Positions 1-13,087 are shown, counted from the stretch's first letter. The stretch: 64,000 bases of DNA from Acholoe squamosa (GCA_949317995.1 OX439049.1:12524395-12588394), one strand, 5' to 3'. Program-made: numbers and translations. The notes: generated by a model from the sequence alone, not told the origin.

Positions 1-1
1 A

Positions 2-946
2 CCGACCATGCCACTAGGCACATAACTGCATGGACAAGAAAATACTGCTGCAATTGTAGCACTTGGTTTCTTCCAAAGAGTCATATGTATCCATGGCACT
101 CCCTCAGTACTGAACACAGATAATGCCCAGCAATACGTCTCAAAATTATTCAAATATTTTTGTGAAAAGTTCGGCATTAAACATGTGACAGGGAGTGCAC
201 ATTGGTCTAGGTCTCAAGGTCTCTGTGAGCGCCAACATCAAACCATTGAATCATCCCTCAGAGCTTTTGTATCAAAATCACAGAAGCATTGGTCAACCTT
301 CCTACAAGCTGTAGTCTTCAGTATTAATAATACTATAAGCAGCGCCTTAGGCTACTCACCAAATTTGTTAGTTTTTGGCAAGCAGACACACCTACCAACT
401 GAAGCAGCTTTGTCCTTGATTAAAGCTGAAAAAGACTCAAGCACCAAGGAGAAAATTATGACCAGCCTACTACAGTTTAGGGATGATGTTCAAATGAAAG
501 CTGCAGAAAACATGATCTCTGCTCACAAAAAGATGAAAGCCAGACATGACACTTCAGCAGAACTCAGCTCATATAACACAGGCCAATTGGTATATTTACA
601 TATACCCACCCTACTGGTCAAATGCACATCAAAAAAGTTGCAACCCACATACTCAGGCCCCTACATCATAATGAAGATGACTTCACCAGTCACAGCTATT
701 CTAAAAAGGCTACAGGATGGAAAAATACTGAAGAAATCAGTACATGTATCAAGGCTGAGGAGACCAATCACAAGAGCTAGCGCCAAAGCCATCATAAAAA
801 GGCTACAATCAGGGCCCACAAGCTCACTTCACGACCCCAACCAGGACGACCCCTCCAATGTGAGTCTCACCACTCCCAAAATAAAGAAAAAGAGAGGAAA
901 TCTCCTTCAGCCCCATGCCCTCCAGAAAATCAAGAAAAATTCCTAA
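2..946 (+). pseudogene. Ty3/gypsy-like integrase, C-terminal part (truncated by window edge)
   Basis: The frame starting at base 2 encodes the end of a retroviral-type integrase, which joins retrotransposon cDNA to chromosomal DNA. The second catalytic Asp lies in NTDNAQQY (codon 119-121) and the catalytic Glu in GLCERQH (codon 227-229). They are 35 residues apart, the classical D-35-E spacing. The tail contains YSGPYII and VHVSRLRR, matching the GPY/F module of Ty3/gypsy integrases. The first Asp and the zinc-binding HHCC region lie outside the window. A TAA at 23-25 breaks the frame before the second Asp, so this copy is probably dead. From 185 to 946 the frame is open and ends at TAA. No chromodomain is visible after the GPY module. 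Ty3/gypsy assignment is confident; the clade is not resolved. Confidence 0.85.
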
Positions 947-3856
947 GCGTCCATTATAGATCACAAGACGCTGTGTCAAACACCAAGCATCCATATAAAC
1001 AACCCTCCTTTAATCCCCACAGGCGCCACACGCCCCAACAAAATTAATCAACCATTAATATACCAACCACTTAAACACACTGACAGCAACAGTCACAGCC
1101 CAACGCCCAACCTATTTATACTAACAACCATAAAAATTCCTATGCATCCAAAATCAACACCGCCTTGATTAACTGTATATACAACCACCTACCCATCCTA
1201 AGTGGAACGCCAAACACTGGCAAATGGATTATCAAATAATTAGGTTAGGTTACCCACGCCACATACCTACCGCCCAAGGCAGCGCTGTATCCTCGGTTTG
1301 TGTATAAAACTTCAAAACACACATGCGACGGCTTGTTACCACTTCAAGACCACTATTTCCAATGATAAACCTATTGTAGGAAGATGGATCTCTGACACCC
1401 ACAACCCATGTTTACACCACTGTCTCCGCCAACCCTTAAGTGCTGTGGTGGCACATATACAAATCAATAACGCGCCGCCCTCAAGGTCTTTAGAAACCGC
1501 AGGGCCGCCATATAAACCATACCACCTTGGCTAGGGATAAATACCCCCCGCCAAGCTTCCCAATATTCTATTTTTAGACAATACCTCACCACCAACCCTA
1601 TCCAGGCCAGGATAACCCTAATTTGCATAAGGGGCCGTCGACCCCCCCTTGCATCCACCGATAATATTTGGCCTACGCCCCTCTCAGGGCAAGACATACC
1701 ATCCAATGGGAGATCTGAGACTGAGAAGTAGCCAAACCCAATCTCAGGTTCATAAGCGCTTGCCCACCCCCATCTGATCACAACACAACCCACAACCAAT
1801 ACCACCACCGCTTAAACACGGCAACAAGTGTCTGGAAAAGGATCATGGCAGACCCATCGTGCAACCAGCCCAGGTAGGACTATCTCATGGGTCTATTTTA
1901 GCATTTAGGATTTCTAACAGTCGTTCTAGCATTGTACATGATAGTAGTTTTATTATCATGGTGCCCAGGTACCCCTATTAACCAATGGCGGTGTGAGCCC
2001 AAAGTGTGTGTAAAATGTGGAAGAACTTCTCCACTATCCTATAAATTTTAACACTGATAACCCAACATACTAAACCTCTTCACCCAAGCAAACTCCCCAC
2101 CTTTACCTCTCCCCTCACTCACAACCCCTGACCCCTTGTAAATACTTGACCCTACTACCTCCCATATTTTTGTGACTAAGCCAATGCTGTTTAAACAAAC
2201 CCCACCCATTACATCCAGTCGCGGTAGGTTTCCTTTGAACCCCTCCTTTGACCCTCATGTGGGGATCAAAACAAACCACCGGCCACCCCTGACATCCCTC
2301 AATAATGGACTCTCCCAGTCACCCAGTTCACCGGACAGCCCCACCTAGAACCTTCATGTGGGGATGATTTCCACATCCTTTATAACTCTAGAACCTGTAC
2401 ATCAACTTATACTGCCTAATCACTGCCTTACTTGTCATTTTGGTATTTTTGTTGGTCGCCTTGTGAACCATACACTATCACCGATTTTGTGACTAAGAAT
2501 CCCCCCCCTTTTTTTTTCTTGCTCTGTTTCTCTATATGGAGGCCAGCGACCTGATGGAGGAGGCAAAGACATCACCGACAAGCCAACATCCAACAACCTC
2601 AGCAGTGGTAGACCAGACACCAGAACTTACCACCAAAGGGTCTTGTGAACAACAATCGCCATAGAAAAAGAGAATAATCTCAATAATAATTCCTAAATCT
2701 TTAATATTCAAGCTATTGTTAAAACTTATGGACTAAAAGTGTAGAGACACGCTTTCCTTTCTGACCACCCATGGACACTACAAACACTGACCCAGTCAGC
2801 CTAGTCAACTGATTATGAGGCCAGTCTTTCTTGTTTTTCACAAGGCCACAATACATAACCAAAACAACACGCTACATTTTTATTTATTTTTTTTTTCTAC
2901 TTAAGAACCTTATGAAGACCACAAGCCAAGCAGCAAATTTTTGTGATCTTAAGATGCCATAAAGTTCTTTTCTTTTCACACTGTACCACTTCAAACCCAA
3001 CCATGTCAAAATATTTATGGGTTTTAGCTAGTTTATATTTTTATAAAATTTCACAAGGAAGCACTGGCAGCCTATTTCTACAGGATCAACTGAGATCCAA
3101 TCTAAATATCAGCCAGAGCCACCTTTTTTATTCTTGTATTAACCTTGTCACTCTCAACCAATGATAACCCCAGGTAGACTGAAGGCTAAACATGCTAAAT
3201 TCTCCATTAACTAAGACAAACCTTTTTACCAAATAAGAAATCCCCCTACGATTAAATCAACCAAGACCAAAAATCCAAAAAATTTTTTTATTAGAAAAAT
3301 TCCTAAAACACATTACCCAAAAGCCTTCAGACTCCCTAAAGCCTTATCAGTATTATAAGGACTGATTGATCGACCTTTGCCAGTCATCAATTACCTTACC
3401 TCTGTTTTTATTTATTATGTTGTATTGTATATTGGCTCAAGACCTAAATAGTAAGTGCCTACCGGTACTGCAGCAGACTTCAATAATAACTTGTCTACCT
3501 CAAGGTCTGCCTTAGAGCCAATAATTGCATGTTTTAGGATAGTTTTTATTCCTTTATCTTTGTGTGAACTTTAGAGCTAGATAAATAATCCAGCCCTTGT
3601 ATCCTACCACGACCTGAATTTTTCATATTCTTCTTGTCAAAATTACAAACAACACTTCTTTGACACAGTTTTGTTTTGTACTGTTTATAAATTATTCATG
3701 TTCAACCAAAAACCAATATTAAATATCTCCTTAATACTGTAAATTTTCAACTTAAATGATAAGATGTAATACCTATTATTACACATCAAACATATCGTCA
3801 GTAGACCTTTTCTCACAAACTTCCTCCTTAAAACCTCGCGTGGAATCGAGTAGGAA
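947..3856 (+). other. Long noncoding stretch between integrase and 3' LTR
   Basis: No protein is recognisable in these 2.9 kb on either strand. The part from about 1000 to 2400 is rich in C and A with runs of CCCC and ACC; from about 2640 it becomes AT-rich. Ty3/gypsy elements usually have a short gap here, so this may be a decayed third ORF (env-like position), an unusually long 3' untranslated region, or a later insertion. The longest open stretch (1464-1808, minus, 114 codons) shows no domain. TTAGGTTAGGTT at about 1240 is a short chance-like repeat, not a telomere array. Confidence 0.4.
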
Positions 3857-4307
3857 TGTGGGGATTTGTCAGTAGACCGTTATAGGTATTGTACTTATCA
3901 TATTTATTTTTCACCTTTGACTCTACCATGTAACCCAGTGTCCGAGTCTACCCACAAGCCAAACCATACCCATAGACCAAAGGCTGGCGGTGTCAACTGC
4001 ACTCAGTGACCCCGCCTCCTCCCACTGGAGGATAAGCTGTCAATCACAAGCAGCTCACTGCATGCTGGAAATTCCTAGCAGCCAATGTTTAGACCAACTC
4101 CTCCTGCTGGAGGACATGCCCATTGATCATGAGCAGCTCACAGCATACCGGGAATTCCCAGCAGCTATATTTAGAACCATACTGAACTCTGTGGACCCCA
4201 GTGCTATGTTTAGGATCCCTCCTACATACCTGCACTGGAGTTCCCCAGTTACTATATTTAGCTCACCTGATACTATTTTTAGGATGAGCTGGGTGAGCAG
4301 CCCCTAC

Positions 4308-4314
4308 TATAAAT
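4308..4314 (+). promoter_or_regulatory. TATA box in the putative LTR
   Basis: TATAAAT lies about 175 bp before the AATAAA signal at 4483-4488 and after the U3-like tandem repeat. Position and order fit the LTR promoter of a Ty3/gypsy element. Assignment rests on motif and context only. Confidence 0.5.
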
Positions 4315-4482
4315 ACTTGTAGGTAGAGCAGCTCACCATCACTAGCATAGTATTCTTTCCACCTTCATACTTCATACCTCACACACTCACGTGAGACCAA
4401 GGCCCTTGGCTCAAGGGCTAGGCTTGGACACTGTTGGGCACCTTTATATTGTATCACCATCTATACCTCGTGGACTTCTATG

Positions 4483-4488
4483 AATAAA
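4483..4488 (+). terminator. Polyadenylation signal in the putative LTR
   Basis: AATAAA sits about 80 bp before the proposed LTR end and downstream of the TATA box, as the R/U5 polyadenylation signal should. Motif and position only. Confidence 0.45.
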
Positions 4489-4567
4489 GTGGATATCAAA
4501 CTGGATTCCTGATTCGTCTGTATTCATCCTTATTCATCATTTACGGACTCGTTGACACCATAGTACA

Positions 4568-4867
4568 TTGCGAGACACCACTGAGAAGTGAACCAGTAGA
4601 GAGTGTAGAAGGAGTGAACCCTAGGCCACTTAGCCTGTCTTTATTTATACTGCCAGTGAGTAACTCACCACTTGGTCACAAGTGATGATCATGAGTGATG
4701 ATCATGAGTGTACTGTGCATGTTGCAGCAGACACATTGTATCAAAAGGTGTTTTTCAGGACATGGGTGTAACCGTGACTGGTGATGATAACTGACCGTCA
4801 TATTAAATATACTAATAACTCTTAGTGCATTTGCACCAACAACATGTATGGCTTTAAAAATGTTAAC
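4568..4867. other. No gene seen
   Basis: Unique-looking intergenic sequence. A doubled block GTGATGATCATGA (about 4682-4710) and the palindromic block ACCCTTCAAGGG at about 4866 are the only notable points; the latter resembles the ends of a small repeat found at 36513 and 48492. Confidence 0.5.
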
Positions 4868-5075
4868 CCTTCAAGGGCACTTCGTTACGCATTGAGATGT
4901 AAGACAGGTAATATGTAAATGGTTGTGTGTAGGTAACCATGATGGTAGGTGAAATTGGGGGAAGCAAGAAGATGGGGCTGCTAAAGGGAACTGGGGTTGG
5001 TTAGGGTGGGGGATATAAGGGGAGGTTATTACCAGGCTGTCAACCAATCTGCAACTCTCTGAGCTTGCCACCAAG
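4868..5075 (+). repeat. Single diverged copy of the arm of the 38.5-39.0 kb palindrome
   Basis: The order GTAAATGG, GATGGTRGGKGAAATTGG, GGGGTTGG, GGTxATxACCA, CTCTCTG matches the left arm at 38488-38650 over about 200 bp with many substitutions. Here it is single; at 38.5-39.0 kb it is present as an inverted pair. It lies upstream of block A in unit 1, as the palindrome does in unit 3, so it may be part of the duplicated segment. Not coding. Confidence 0.55.
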
Positions 5076-5079
5076 AAGC

Positions 5080-6339
5080 ACCCATAAATAAGTCAAATAA
5101 ATTTGGTTATTGGAAAGGCCATTATGTGATTATGTTTCCAATTTGCTCACAATCTTCACAAATATTCTCACAAATAGCTTGGGCAATGAACACATTTACA
5201 GGGCACCTAAATGATGATAGTATTGACTCATGTCGCATTAGGTGGATGAAGATGAATGGTGGGGATACGGTTAGAACAAACATAACTACCTGTTTCTAAA
5301 TTGCAGCGTGGCTTTCTTTGGAAATCATTATCAGTGTTATAACAACCCAGGAATCACAGCTTGTCTAACTGTACTCCCCTGTTTTAGTTCTATTTTTGAT
5401 TAAAAGATTTGGAATTGTATCACCATTTAGAAATAATCATGCACTGTTTACATTTCGAACTTACTGTCATGTCAAATAACTTGCTGCTGCAAATCAATTC
5501 CACAAAGCTTTGCTCACCCAATTGAAAACAGTCAAAGAATCAATTTCACCAATGGAAGGGGGTATATGTTGTGCCGTTCAAAAGACATATCTATAGATAT
5601 CATCACTTTTACCCTTTATTCATAATGGCTTCTTTTGTTAGTATTTACATCATATAGAAATATTTTAACATATCTATTACCATATTGCCATATTCCCTGT
5701 AAAAAAGTATGATGTATCTGGTCTTTTGTGAAATCATAGACTGCACTAGAAGAAACATATAATATGCTTATAATTATTTTAGAATAATTTTGATCAGTAA
5801 CAAGACTAGTGTATCTGACTAGTATTGTGTTACCGAAGTATATTTTAATCTATTATCTATATTCTTGTTACCAACATATTACCACTGGTGCCATTTCGGA
5901 CCCTTTATGTCCATTGTTAAATTACGGTGTTATTTAACAGCATTAATGAATCTGTTGCCTGCAGGCGGTGTCTCCCCGAGCATGTAATCACGTATCTTTA
6001 ATCAAAGGTTAGATAAGGCAAGGTTTAGTCCAACTTAATTAGTCTTTCTCTGGCCAACCATGAAACCTTTTTGTTCTTATTGGTTACTGTGGTATTACAA
6101 ACGATGGCTACAGCGGCTTTTCTATAACTCTTATACTAAAGCTATACAGTTCTAGACTGACTCTCATTTAATATCTGTTTGTTAACATTTTGTAATGAAA
6201 GAATATATTTATTAAATCATTCTCGCTGTCTCCTTTTTCTGTTGGCTAAATAATAAAGTGATAGTCCTGCAGTTTATTTCAATAGCGCAATGTTTTATTG
6301 TAGGTAATCTCGCATTGATCAGGATGTTTTTTAATATCT
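5080..6339. other. No gene seen
   Basis: AT-rich intergenic sequence without a recognisable coding region, RNA gene or repeat matching elsewhere in the window. Confidence 0.5.
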
Positions 6340-8979
6340 TTAATAAAAGTAGTGGGGGTTTACAGAATTAGAATGAACGGGTCTTAGAGGAAGAGTAACA
6401 AGAAAGTTTACAATATTCTTTTTTTTTTAAACCAGTATGTATTGCTTCCCCATTCTGATTTCAGTCTGGTTGGGAGGTTCTGAGTACATATTCACTAAAA
6501 GGACCTTCAGTTCATCACATTCAGTCCAGTTTGTTTTCCAGAAAATGATAAATGGACACGAAGCTGAATCAAACTCTTTTAGTTAACTCCAGTCCATGTA
6601 AAACTGATCACTCTTGGTGCTGTATCCAATCTTTCTCAGCTCACTGACTCAAAGGCACCTTTATATTCACAATTCCTGATAAAAAGCTGAGGCACTTAAT
6701 CTCCATCTTGTTATTCTATAAGTGAGGATTCCTGCAACCAGGGATTCACATTGATAAGTTATGTTGGAATTTCACCCTTCCATACAGCCTAGTCCTCAAT
6801 CTTGTCTATTGAAAATTCCAATCTTCGAAATGCTTGTCTTCCATCAAATCAATAAATTATTCAAATTTGCCTCCTTTTTCATTGACTACTACATCTTATA
6901 TTTGCATCATTGAATACTTCCTCCTTTGTGGAATGGATAGGGTAATTTTTTGGATGTTTTGAGATGACAAAGGCTGATATTGATTATCCTCTCAGTCCCC
7001 TTTCCTGCATGATATCAGACATTTCTTGCCAAGATCCTTTACGCCAAGACGAAATAGATCTACAGTTTCTTAGACTGATATTAGATCCAGTATTTAGATT
7101 ATCAAATTTGAACGATCACAAGTATCTAATTAGCTTTTGTTATCAAGAGGTTATATCTTAATGTCCTACCACTTGAGTTATTCATACTTTTCCAGAAGCA
7201 CCTGTTATTCTGCTAGAGAAAAATAAACAACATTCACCAAAATGCCCTTTAGCATGTAGACCAAGGTATGTGGTAGCTATTTGGGAACTAATGCTGACAT
7301 TGCCAAAATTCTGTTTTGTCAGCAATGCATGGTAAAGCCTTGCTTCTCTGTAATATCCTCATTAACCAAAAACAGGCCTAAATCAGGAAACTCATTTATG
7401 ATTGTCACATGAGCCATCTACCCTTCAGCCATAGATTCTCTCATGCCTACCTCATTGTCTAGATGTCCATATGATATCAAGCTCATTACTAGAACCATTA
7501 GCCTACAAAGTCCCTAGGGACATGTGTAGGAGATGGAAAGAGCATGGAACTCATGAATCTTTTTTTATGGCTAGCATGCATGCCATATATGCTGCACTTA
7601 TACCTTATTTGCAACTATGGCACTTAAGAAGTAAGCCCCTAAGTGTTAATTAATATGATTGTGATTGAATGGTTGTTCTTCAAATTTTTCATCTGGTGAC
7701 TGCTGAGAAAATGGACAATAAAATGGAGAAGAAGCTGGCATGTATACCTATGTTCAATAAGACTATAAACTGATGAAAAGCAGGGCTTAATCAATCAGAC
7801 ACAATTTCCTTTATGACACACCAATTGTTCACCAATTAAAAATCAGATAGGTAGCCTTTTTGGAATTAAAGTGACCAGAGAAGTCAGAGTGAGACAGTTT
7901 CTTGTACACTTTGCTATTCAAACCTGCATCAAAAGGACTCTCCCTTCCCAGAAGTCCACTCACAAGAGGTGGCTGAGTAATTCATTGTGAGTAGGTCAGG
8001 GTACAGGAGCTGCCCACTGGTGGCCATAAAGGGATGTGCACCAGCCCTGACATAGGCTAGTCACCATGCGTTTTCTTGTCACTGGGTTTTTTGTCATCCA
8101 GTTCCCCATAGACTGTGAGGACAGAACTATAACACCCTTTAACAAGTGGACTGTGCTGCTCAGTGCCATGAACAGCCATGTACATGATGTCAGACTCAGC
8201 ATTTTGGATTCTTATTAGTATGGTTCTCTACTCATGCATTCTCCACATCTCTATTCTTGATCCATCCTGTATCTCTTTTTCATTTTCTTAAATTTCCTTT
8301 GTTCCTATTTAAATACCCATCTGAAGACTATGTTTCATGGTCTTAATCAGAATATTCTAGTTGAGGTTCACAGTTACTGATAATAATCAGTTTCTTTTTG
8401 TGATATCATTATAGTTATAGCAATTGAATAAAGTAATCCCTGTCTGATAAACAGGACAAGAAAAAGTAGGCTCTCTGGGGGTAAATATTCAGGGACTTTT
8501 CAAAACCTTTTTTTTATATTTGTTGCATATCATGGTGGGGTTTGTTTTCTATGCTCCTATTAATATGGTTAGCCCCTGTGCATTATTCTACGGAAATATG
8601 TTTCCTATTGATTGATGCACGGGAGCTGCCAAGACCACATCCAAGACAACCTATACAGAATCCTATACATCACAAGTCACACATGACCTTCCTACTCTAG
8701 GCATGACCTATTGCTATGTGCTCACAACTGTGTGAAGTAGGAAGTAATCCCCATAACAGCAGCAGAGCAGCACATATTGCACAGAATTGTTCATAAGGCT
8801 CAAATCCCATTACGAGCAGGTCTAAGCTGAATTTTTATAGGTCTTCTTAAAGTTGCCTGGGATTTATGGGAAATTATGGCAGATCTAGCTGCAGATGTCA
8901 CAGGTTTTCTATTTAATATTTGATATTTTCGTTTGGCATGTACGGAAGATATCTAAGGTAAAAAGTATGGTCTTTAACT

Positions 8980-9046
<67 letters not shown>

Positions 9047-9850
9047 TTATTGCACATGTTGCAAGGGAGGAAATCCATTCACTTTATCCCCCTTGTAATG
9101 CAGTAACAATAAACTCCAATACAAATAGCTTGCTTTGACTCTTTGGTATGCAAAAGGCCTATTGGAACATTTTCCTAGCTATCATTTCTGGTTTTCCCCT
9201 GTTCCCTGTTTTTACTCTTCTCCTCCTAAACCTACCTCAAAAGGATTCTCCTGTCCCAGAGGTCCACTAAACTACAATGCCTAAGCAGTCAATTGTAAGC
9301 AGTTCAGTGAACAGGAGTTGCCCTCTGTTGCCATTAAAGGGACATGCAGCAAACCATTCATGGGCTGGTGGCCACAAGTTCTCCTATCCTAAATGGCCAT
9401 GGTGCAGGAGTACTAGTGTGACAACTCATATGTGTCACCATGAATCATTGGAGGCTTTTACTCAAGCTGTCAGACAAGAGATTCTGCTTAGATATCCCAT
9501 TTATTATTGATATCGTCTTATATCATTCTCCTGAGTAAGGATATGTTCAACTTTCCATTATGCAGTTGCATCAGAATCTTACTTGATTAAGATTAGAAAG
9601 GGGTTTCAATTGAGCTTCATACATGTTGCTTGCTCGATTAAGTCTTTTCGTCTGTTGACTAAGATGTCATAGGAGCAAACTCTAAACTGGGACATGTTTT
9701 AGGACCCTTTAGTCACAGCTACCTTCTCCTTTAGAATTTACATGCAACTGTTTATCATGGTAATAAACTTCAACAGTCAAATTAACATTGCAGTGTTTAC
9801 TGATCTATTATGCGTAGTGGTGTCAACCATACTACTGTCGAAGTCTTTGC
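6340..9850 (+). repeat. Segmental duplication block A, unit 1
   Basis: About 3.5 kb that aligns by eye with 21655-25150 (unit 2) and 39520-43030 (unit 3) in the same order and orientation. Landmarks shared by all three are CACCAATCATTCACCAAT-like text (7830 and 23130), GGATGTGCACCAGCCC (8033 and 23336; variant at 40980) and CTCCTAAACCTACCTCAAA (9224, 24689, 42549). Each copy holds two diverged versions of a module of about 200 bp, here 7920-8200 and 9230-9440. Reading frames shift between copies, so it is not protein coding; the similar minus-strand peptides at 7996-8202, 23299-23487 and 40917-41135 are by-products of the repeat. Homology ends near 9850, where the Harbinger-bearing segment follows. 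Confidence 0.75.
8982..9041. repeat. (TA)n microsatellite
   Basis: Thirty TA dinucleotides in a row inside block A of unit 1. Unit 2 has only a short ATATATAT at the same place (about 24433), so the run expanded after duplication. Confidence 0.95.
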
Positions 9851-10572
9851 TTTCATTCCTTATAATAAAAGAAAGAATTCATAAAATAAAGACACAATTG
9901 ACCTATTTTCTTTTTCTTTTTTCATGTATTTCTCAAAAACCCGAGCTGTAAAGTAGTCTTCAATGTGGTTTTGTCATTCATCTTATTCATCTCAGTCCAC
10001 AGTGTCTAAAAGCACTCAGAAATGAGTACTATAGATTAATTTTTATGACTATTTTTCTTTCCTGTTCCAACAGCGTCAAAATACATGTAGTAATTATGCT
10101 AATTATTTTTTTTTTCTTTCAGCATGCTTAAACAGTGTCAGCCACCACACCAGGACAATAGAGAACCAGAAAACACAAAAACAATTTTTACAGTCTGTGG
10201 CCTAGGGTAAGATATCTCCAGATTTTTTTCCCTTTATTTTTTCTTGTATTTATTGGCTGTATTGCAGTACATTTTTAAAGTAAAAATGAAATAAAATTGT
10301 CATGTATAATTTAAAAATTGTATTGTTACATGTGTCCTCTGTGAGACATGTATAAAAGAAAGGTAGTTTCCCTGTTCCTCTATCCTCTTCTCCCCCTTAA
10401 AAATTTAACTTTTTTTTCAGAACAATGAGTGCGTGGATGCCATTAAACGAGGTCAACCTTCAGAAGGCTCTACATAGAGCGAAATACCTGCACTATAAAG
10501 GGGTTGTAGAGATCGCTTTCCCTAACCAGAAGCCCTAACCAGTAGTCTCTGGTTTTTCCCAACAGCAGTCAC

Positions 10573-11434
10573 CTATGAAGAAACCAGAATCAAAGAAAAC
10601 TCTTCCTTCTCTACATAAATCTGCATCTAAAAAATAAGGCAGACTCATGTAAATCCAAGGCTGACTCTGGTATGTCTAAGGCTGACTCTGGTAAATCTAA
10701 GGCTGACTCTGGTAAATCTTCTAACATGGAAAAGCCCTCCTCTTGCAAAGCAGTCAGAAGTTTGACTAAAGCTGGAGTTAAAACTGTTTCTGCTTCTGAC
10801 ACTTAAAGAAAGGTATCCAAAAACAAAAACCAGTCTTTGAAACCAAAAACCCAGTCTGTGTCCGAGACAAGCAATGTCAAATCAGCTTCAAAAGTAATAG
10901 CAAAGAAATCCCAGAAGGCTGACAAGAAACCTAAATCTGGTACAGTTACATCTGCAGACGACATGTCCGTAGAGATGATTGATTTGACCTTATCAGGCTC
11001 ATATGATGCTTCAACCCCTGATTCAAAGAGGGGAGACAAAAAATTGAGGTATTACCCAGGAGAAGTCCAAGGTTAGCAAAAAAAAACCCTAAGCTTCAAA
11101 GAAGAAACGTTGAATTAAGAACCCATATTAGTAGACAAAGACACAGCACAGGAGGTTCCTGCTAATTTATCTGACATTAAACAGGAACAAACAATTAACC
11201 CTGTCTCTAATTTAGAGGAGGCCCACATAAGGCTTGCTACTCTTGAGTCCCTGGTTTCCTGCATGGAGCAAGAGCACCGGCTGGCTATGAACCATAGTTG
11301 TGAGCTGGAGTACAAGTTCACAGAGATCAGCAAGTGGTTTGCTTCTGCCTTAGAAAGGATATGTCGAGACAGACAGCTTATAAATACTTAACACCCTCGG
11401 AGTAGCCAATGACAACTAGACAGCCATAGTAAAA
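10573..11434 (+). pseudogene. Lys/Ser-rich degenerate reading frame upstream of the SANT gene
   Basis: Coding-like composition on the + strand: a Lys/Ser-rich part with the pentapeptide KADSG or close variants repeated (about 10640-10725), then TSADDMSVEMIDLTLSG (about 10950-11000) and a predicted helical part with LEEAHIRLATLESLVS near 11210-11260. A TAA at 10804-10806 and a frameshift near 10635 interrupt it, and a TAA stands at 11390. A good donor AAAAG|GTGAGG lies at 11434/11435 and an acceptor (polypyrimidine then CAG) just before 11620. It could be the 5' part of the SANT-like gene or a separate transposon ORF; no domain is recognised. Confidence 0.4.
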
Positions 11435-11619
11435 GGTGAGGGTGCATCAAATTTTGGCTGCTTGGCTTATTTAAAAAAAATGTAATGCTACCTACCCTGA
11501 TATTCAGTCACAGTTTAAATGAAACTTTTATTCTTATTAACCAAAATAAATTGATTTAAATGAGCTTACTGTGGCACCCAAGTGGTACATTGATATTTCT
11601 TTTCTTTAATTTCCATCAG

Positions 11620-11753
11620 TTACAGCGAAAGAAGAATGAGATGCCCATGTGACGGAGGGAGCGCTGTGCTTGTCTACGAGGAGCACCCAGACAGAACCCC
11701 TTCCGGTAGCACATATGCTGGTTGTGGACAGCATCAAGGACTCTGAAGATAAA
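11620..11753 (+). pseudogene. Exon of the SANT/Myb-like gene, with a nonsense codon
   Basis: Flanked by an acceptor (TTTCCATCAG) and a donor (AAAA|GTATGT). The reading TEGALCLSTRSTQTEPLPVA...DSEDK ends with one base of a codon, and the next exon at 11966 starts with two bases in the same frame, so the splice phase fits. A TGA at 11637-11639 interrupts the frame. The text GAAGAATGAGATGCCC around that stop recurs exactly around the TGA at 12829, which is curious and unexplained. Confidence 0.45.
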
Positions 11754-11965
11754 AGTATGTATAAAAGAATATATGTGCAAAGGAAATTGACAGAAGCATA
11801 GAAATAAAGAAAATTAAATGTGAAAAATCGTAAAAATTACCTTAAATTAAAATAGAATAAAGTCTGCTATTAAATGACATGGTAAGAATACAAGTTGCAC
11901 TGTGTACAGCAACCTTTTTATCTTTATTAACTTCTCAGTTTAAAGGTGTCTATTTCATTTTGTAG

Positions 11966-12940
11966 TTAAACCAACAGCGCAAATTACAGCAGCAGATCAG
12001 GCTCTTGTTATGTCGGTGGATGGAGACATCGGGGTGACACTGCCTCCACTCGATTCTGACACAATGGAGGGCCTCGCAGAAGGTATTAAAACAGTCTCTG
12101 TCAAAGATATTCTCTCACCTACAGAGGGTAATGCAGGTGAAGACACTTCCTCCCCCAAACCTACTGTAACTGATCATGAAGCAAAGGCAGACAGTGTCAA
12201 CAAGAACAACAATGCCACTGCACCAGATCTGACTGCTGAAAACAAAAGTGAGCCTGAACCCAAACTAGAGGTACAAATCTTACAGAGGGAGGAAAAGACC
12301 AATCCAACAAGGACTGTACTGGGATCTCCAGAACCAGACATGTCTAACCCTCAACCCATCTGCCCTAATTCCACAGCTGTGACAGAACAACCAGCAGCAA
12401 GTGTTACAGAACCACAAGCCCATGATGTAATTACCAATAAGCCAGATGTGAGTTATGAAGAAACAGTATCATTGAAAGAAGCAACAACAGGAGACACAGC
12501 TGCATCCGATTCCAGGGCCGATCGTGAAAGGCCTTCAAATTCCATTGGTGCAGCGGGAGACAAATCTGACGAAAAAGCTGGGGACAATCAGCCTAAAGTA
12601 AATGCAAAAATTGAATGTGGAATTCATGAGCAAGTTGAGCCTACAGATTAATCTGTGAAAAAAAGAGAAAACTGAGCATACGGTGAGGAGAACAACCTTC
12701 CGGACAGGACTAGTCAGGGAGGATATGAAGAGGAAAATATATCTGTGAGCTCTAGCTTAAGCAATTTGGATGATGGCCCTCTCAGGGAGGACATGGAACT
12801 TGTAGTGGGGCATTGGTCAGAAGAAGAATGAGATGCCCTCCTAGAAGCAGTCAACATAAATAGAGATGCTTTAAAATTTCACTTCTCTGGACCGGGTGGT
12901 GGCACAGAAATAAAAAGTCAAGGATGGAAGGACGTGGTAG
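11966..12940 (+). pseudogene. SANT/Myb-like transposon protein, main exon
   Basis: After an acceptor TTTTGTAG the frame runs from 11966 through a Ser/Thr/Glu/Pro-rich disordered stretch (the open part 12010-12651 encodes 213 codons) and, in the same frame, to a SANT/Myb-like helix: GHWSEEE then DALLEAVN, FSGPGGGTE and QGWKDV. This pattern (W-EE-LL-V...W) is the Myb/SANT_5 type found with Harbinger elements and in NAIF1-like genes. In-frame stops at 12649 (TAA), 12673 (TGA) and 12829 (TGA, inside the SANT helix) make it a pseudogene. A donor is likely at 12936 or 12940. The stops sharing one frame with flanking similarity argues for a once single exon. Confidence 0.65.
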
Positions 12941-13087
12941 GTGAGGGGCACCTGAAACTAATTTATATTTAGTTCTTATAAAATACCATGCTTTTTTGGG
13001 AAATTTATGTACCTCATCCCTTAATGCATCAACTTTTAAAATGTTTAAAACATAATTAATTGTTTGTTTTGTGCTTTAATTTTTCAG

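Larger units (their letters stand above)
3857..4567 (+). repeat. Probable 3' LTR of the Ty3/gypsy-like element (711 bp)
   Basis: The segment starts TGTGGGGATTTG and ends CATAGTACA, giving the TG...CA termini of an LTR, and follows a purine-leaning stretch (GGAATCGAGTAGGAA) at the polypurine-tract position. Inside, in promoter order, are a TATAAAT box at 4308-4314 and an AATAAA signal at 4483-4488, compatible with U3-R-U5. U3 holds an imperfect tandem repeat of about 82 bp (about 4018-4095 and 4100-4180) with the shared block AGCAGCTCAC, as expected for an enhancer duplication. The 5' LTR is outside the window, so identity between LTRs and the target duplication cannot be checked. The exact 5' end is inferred. 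Confidence 0.6.

Noticed and set aside
1240..1252. TTAGGTTAGGTT as telomeric sequence
   Set aside because: Only two units; expected by chance.
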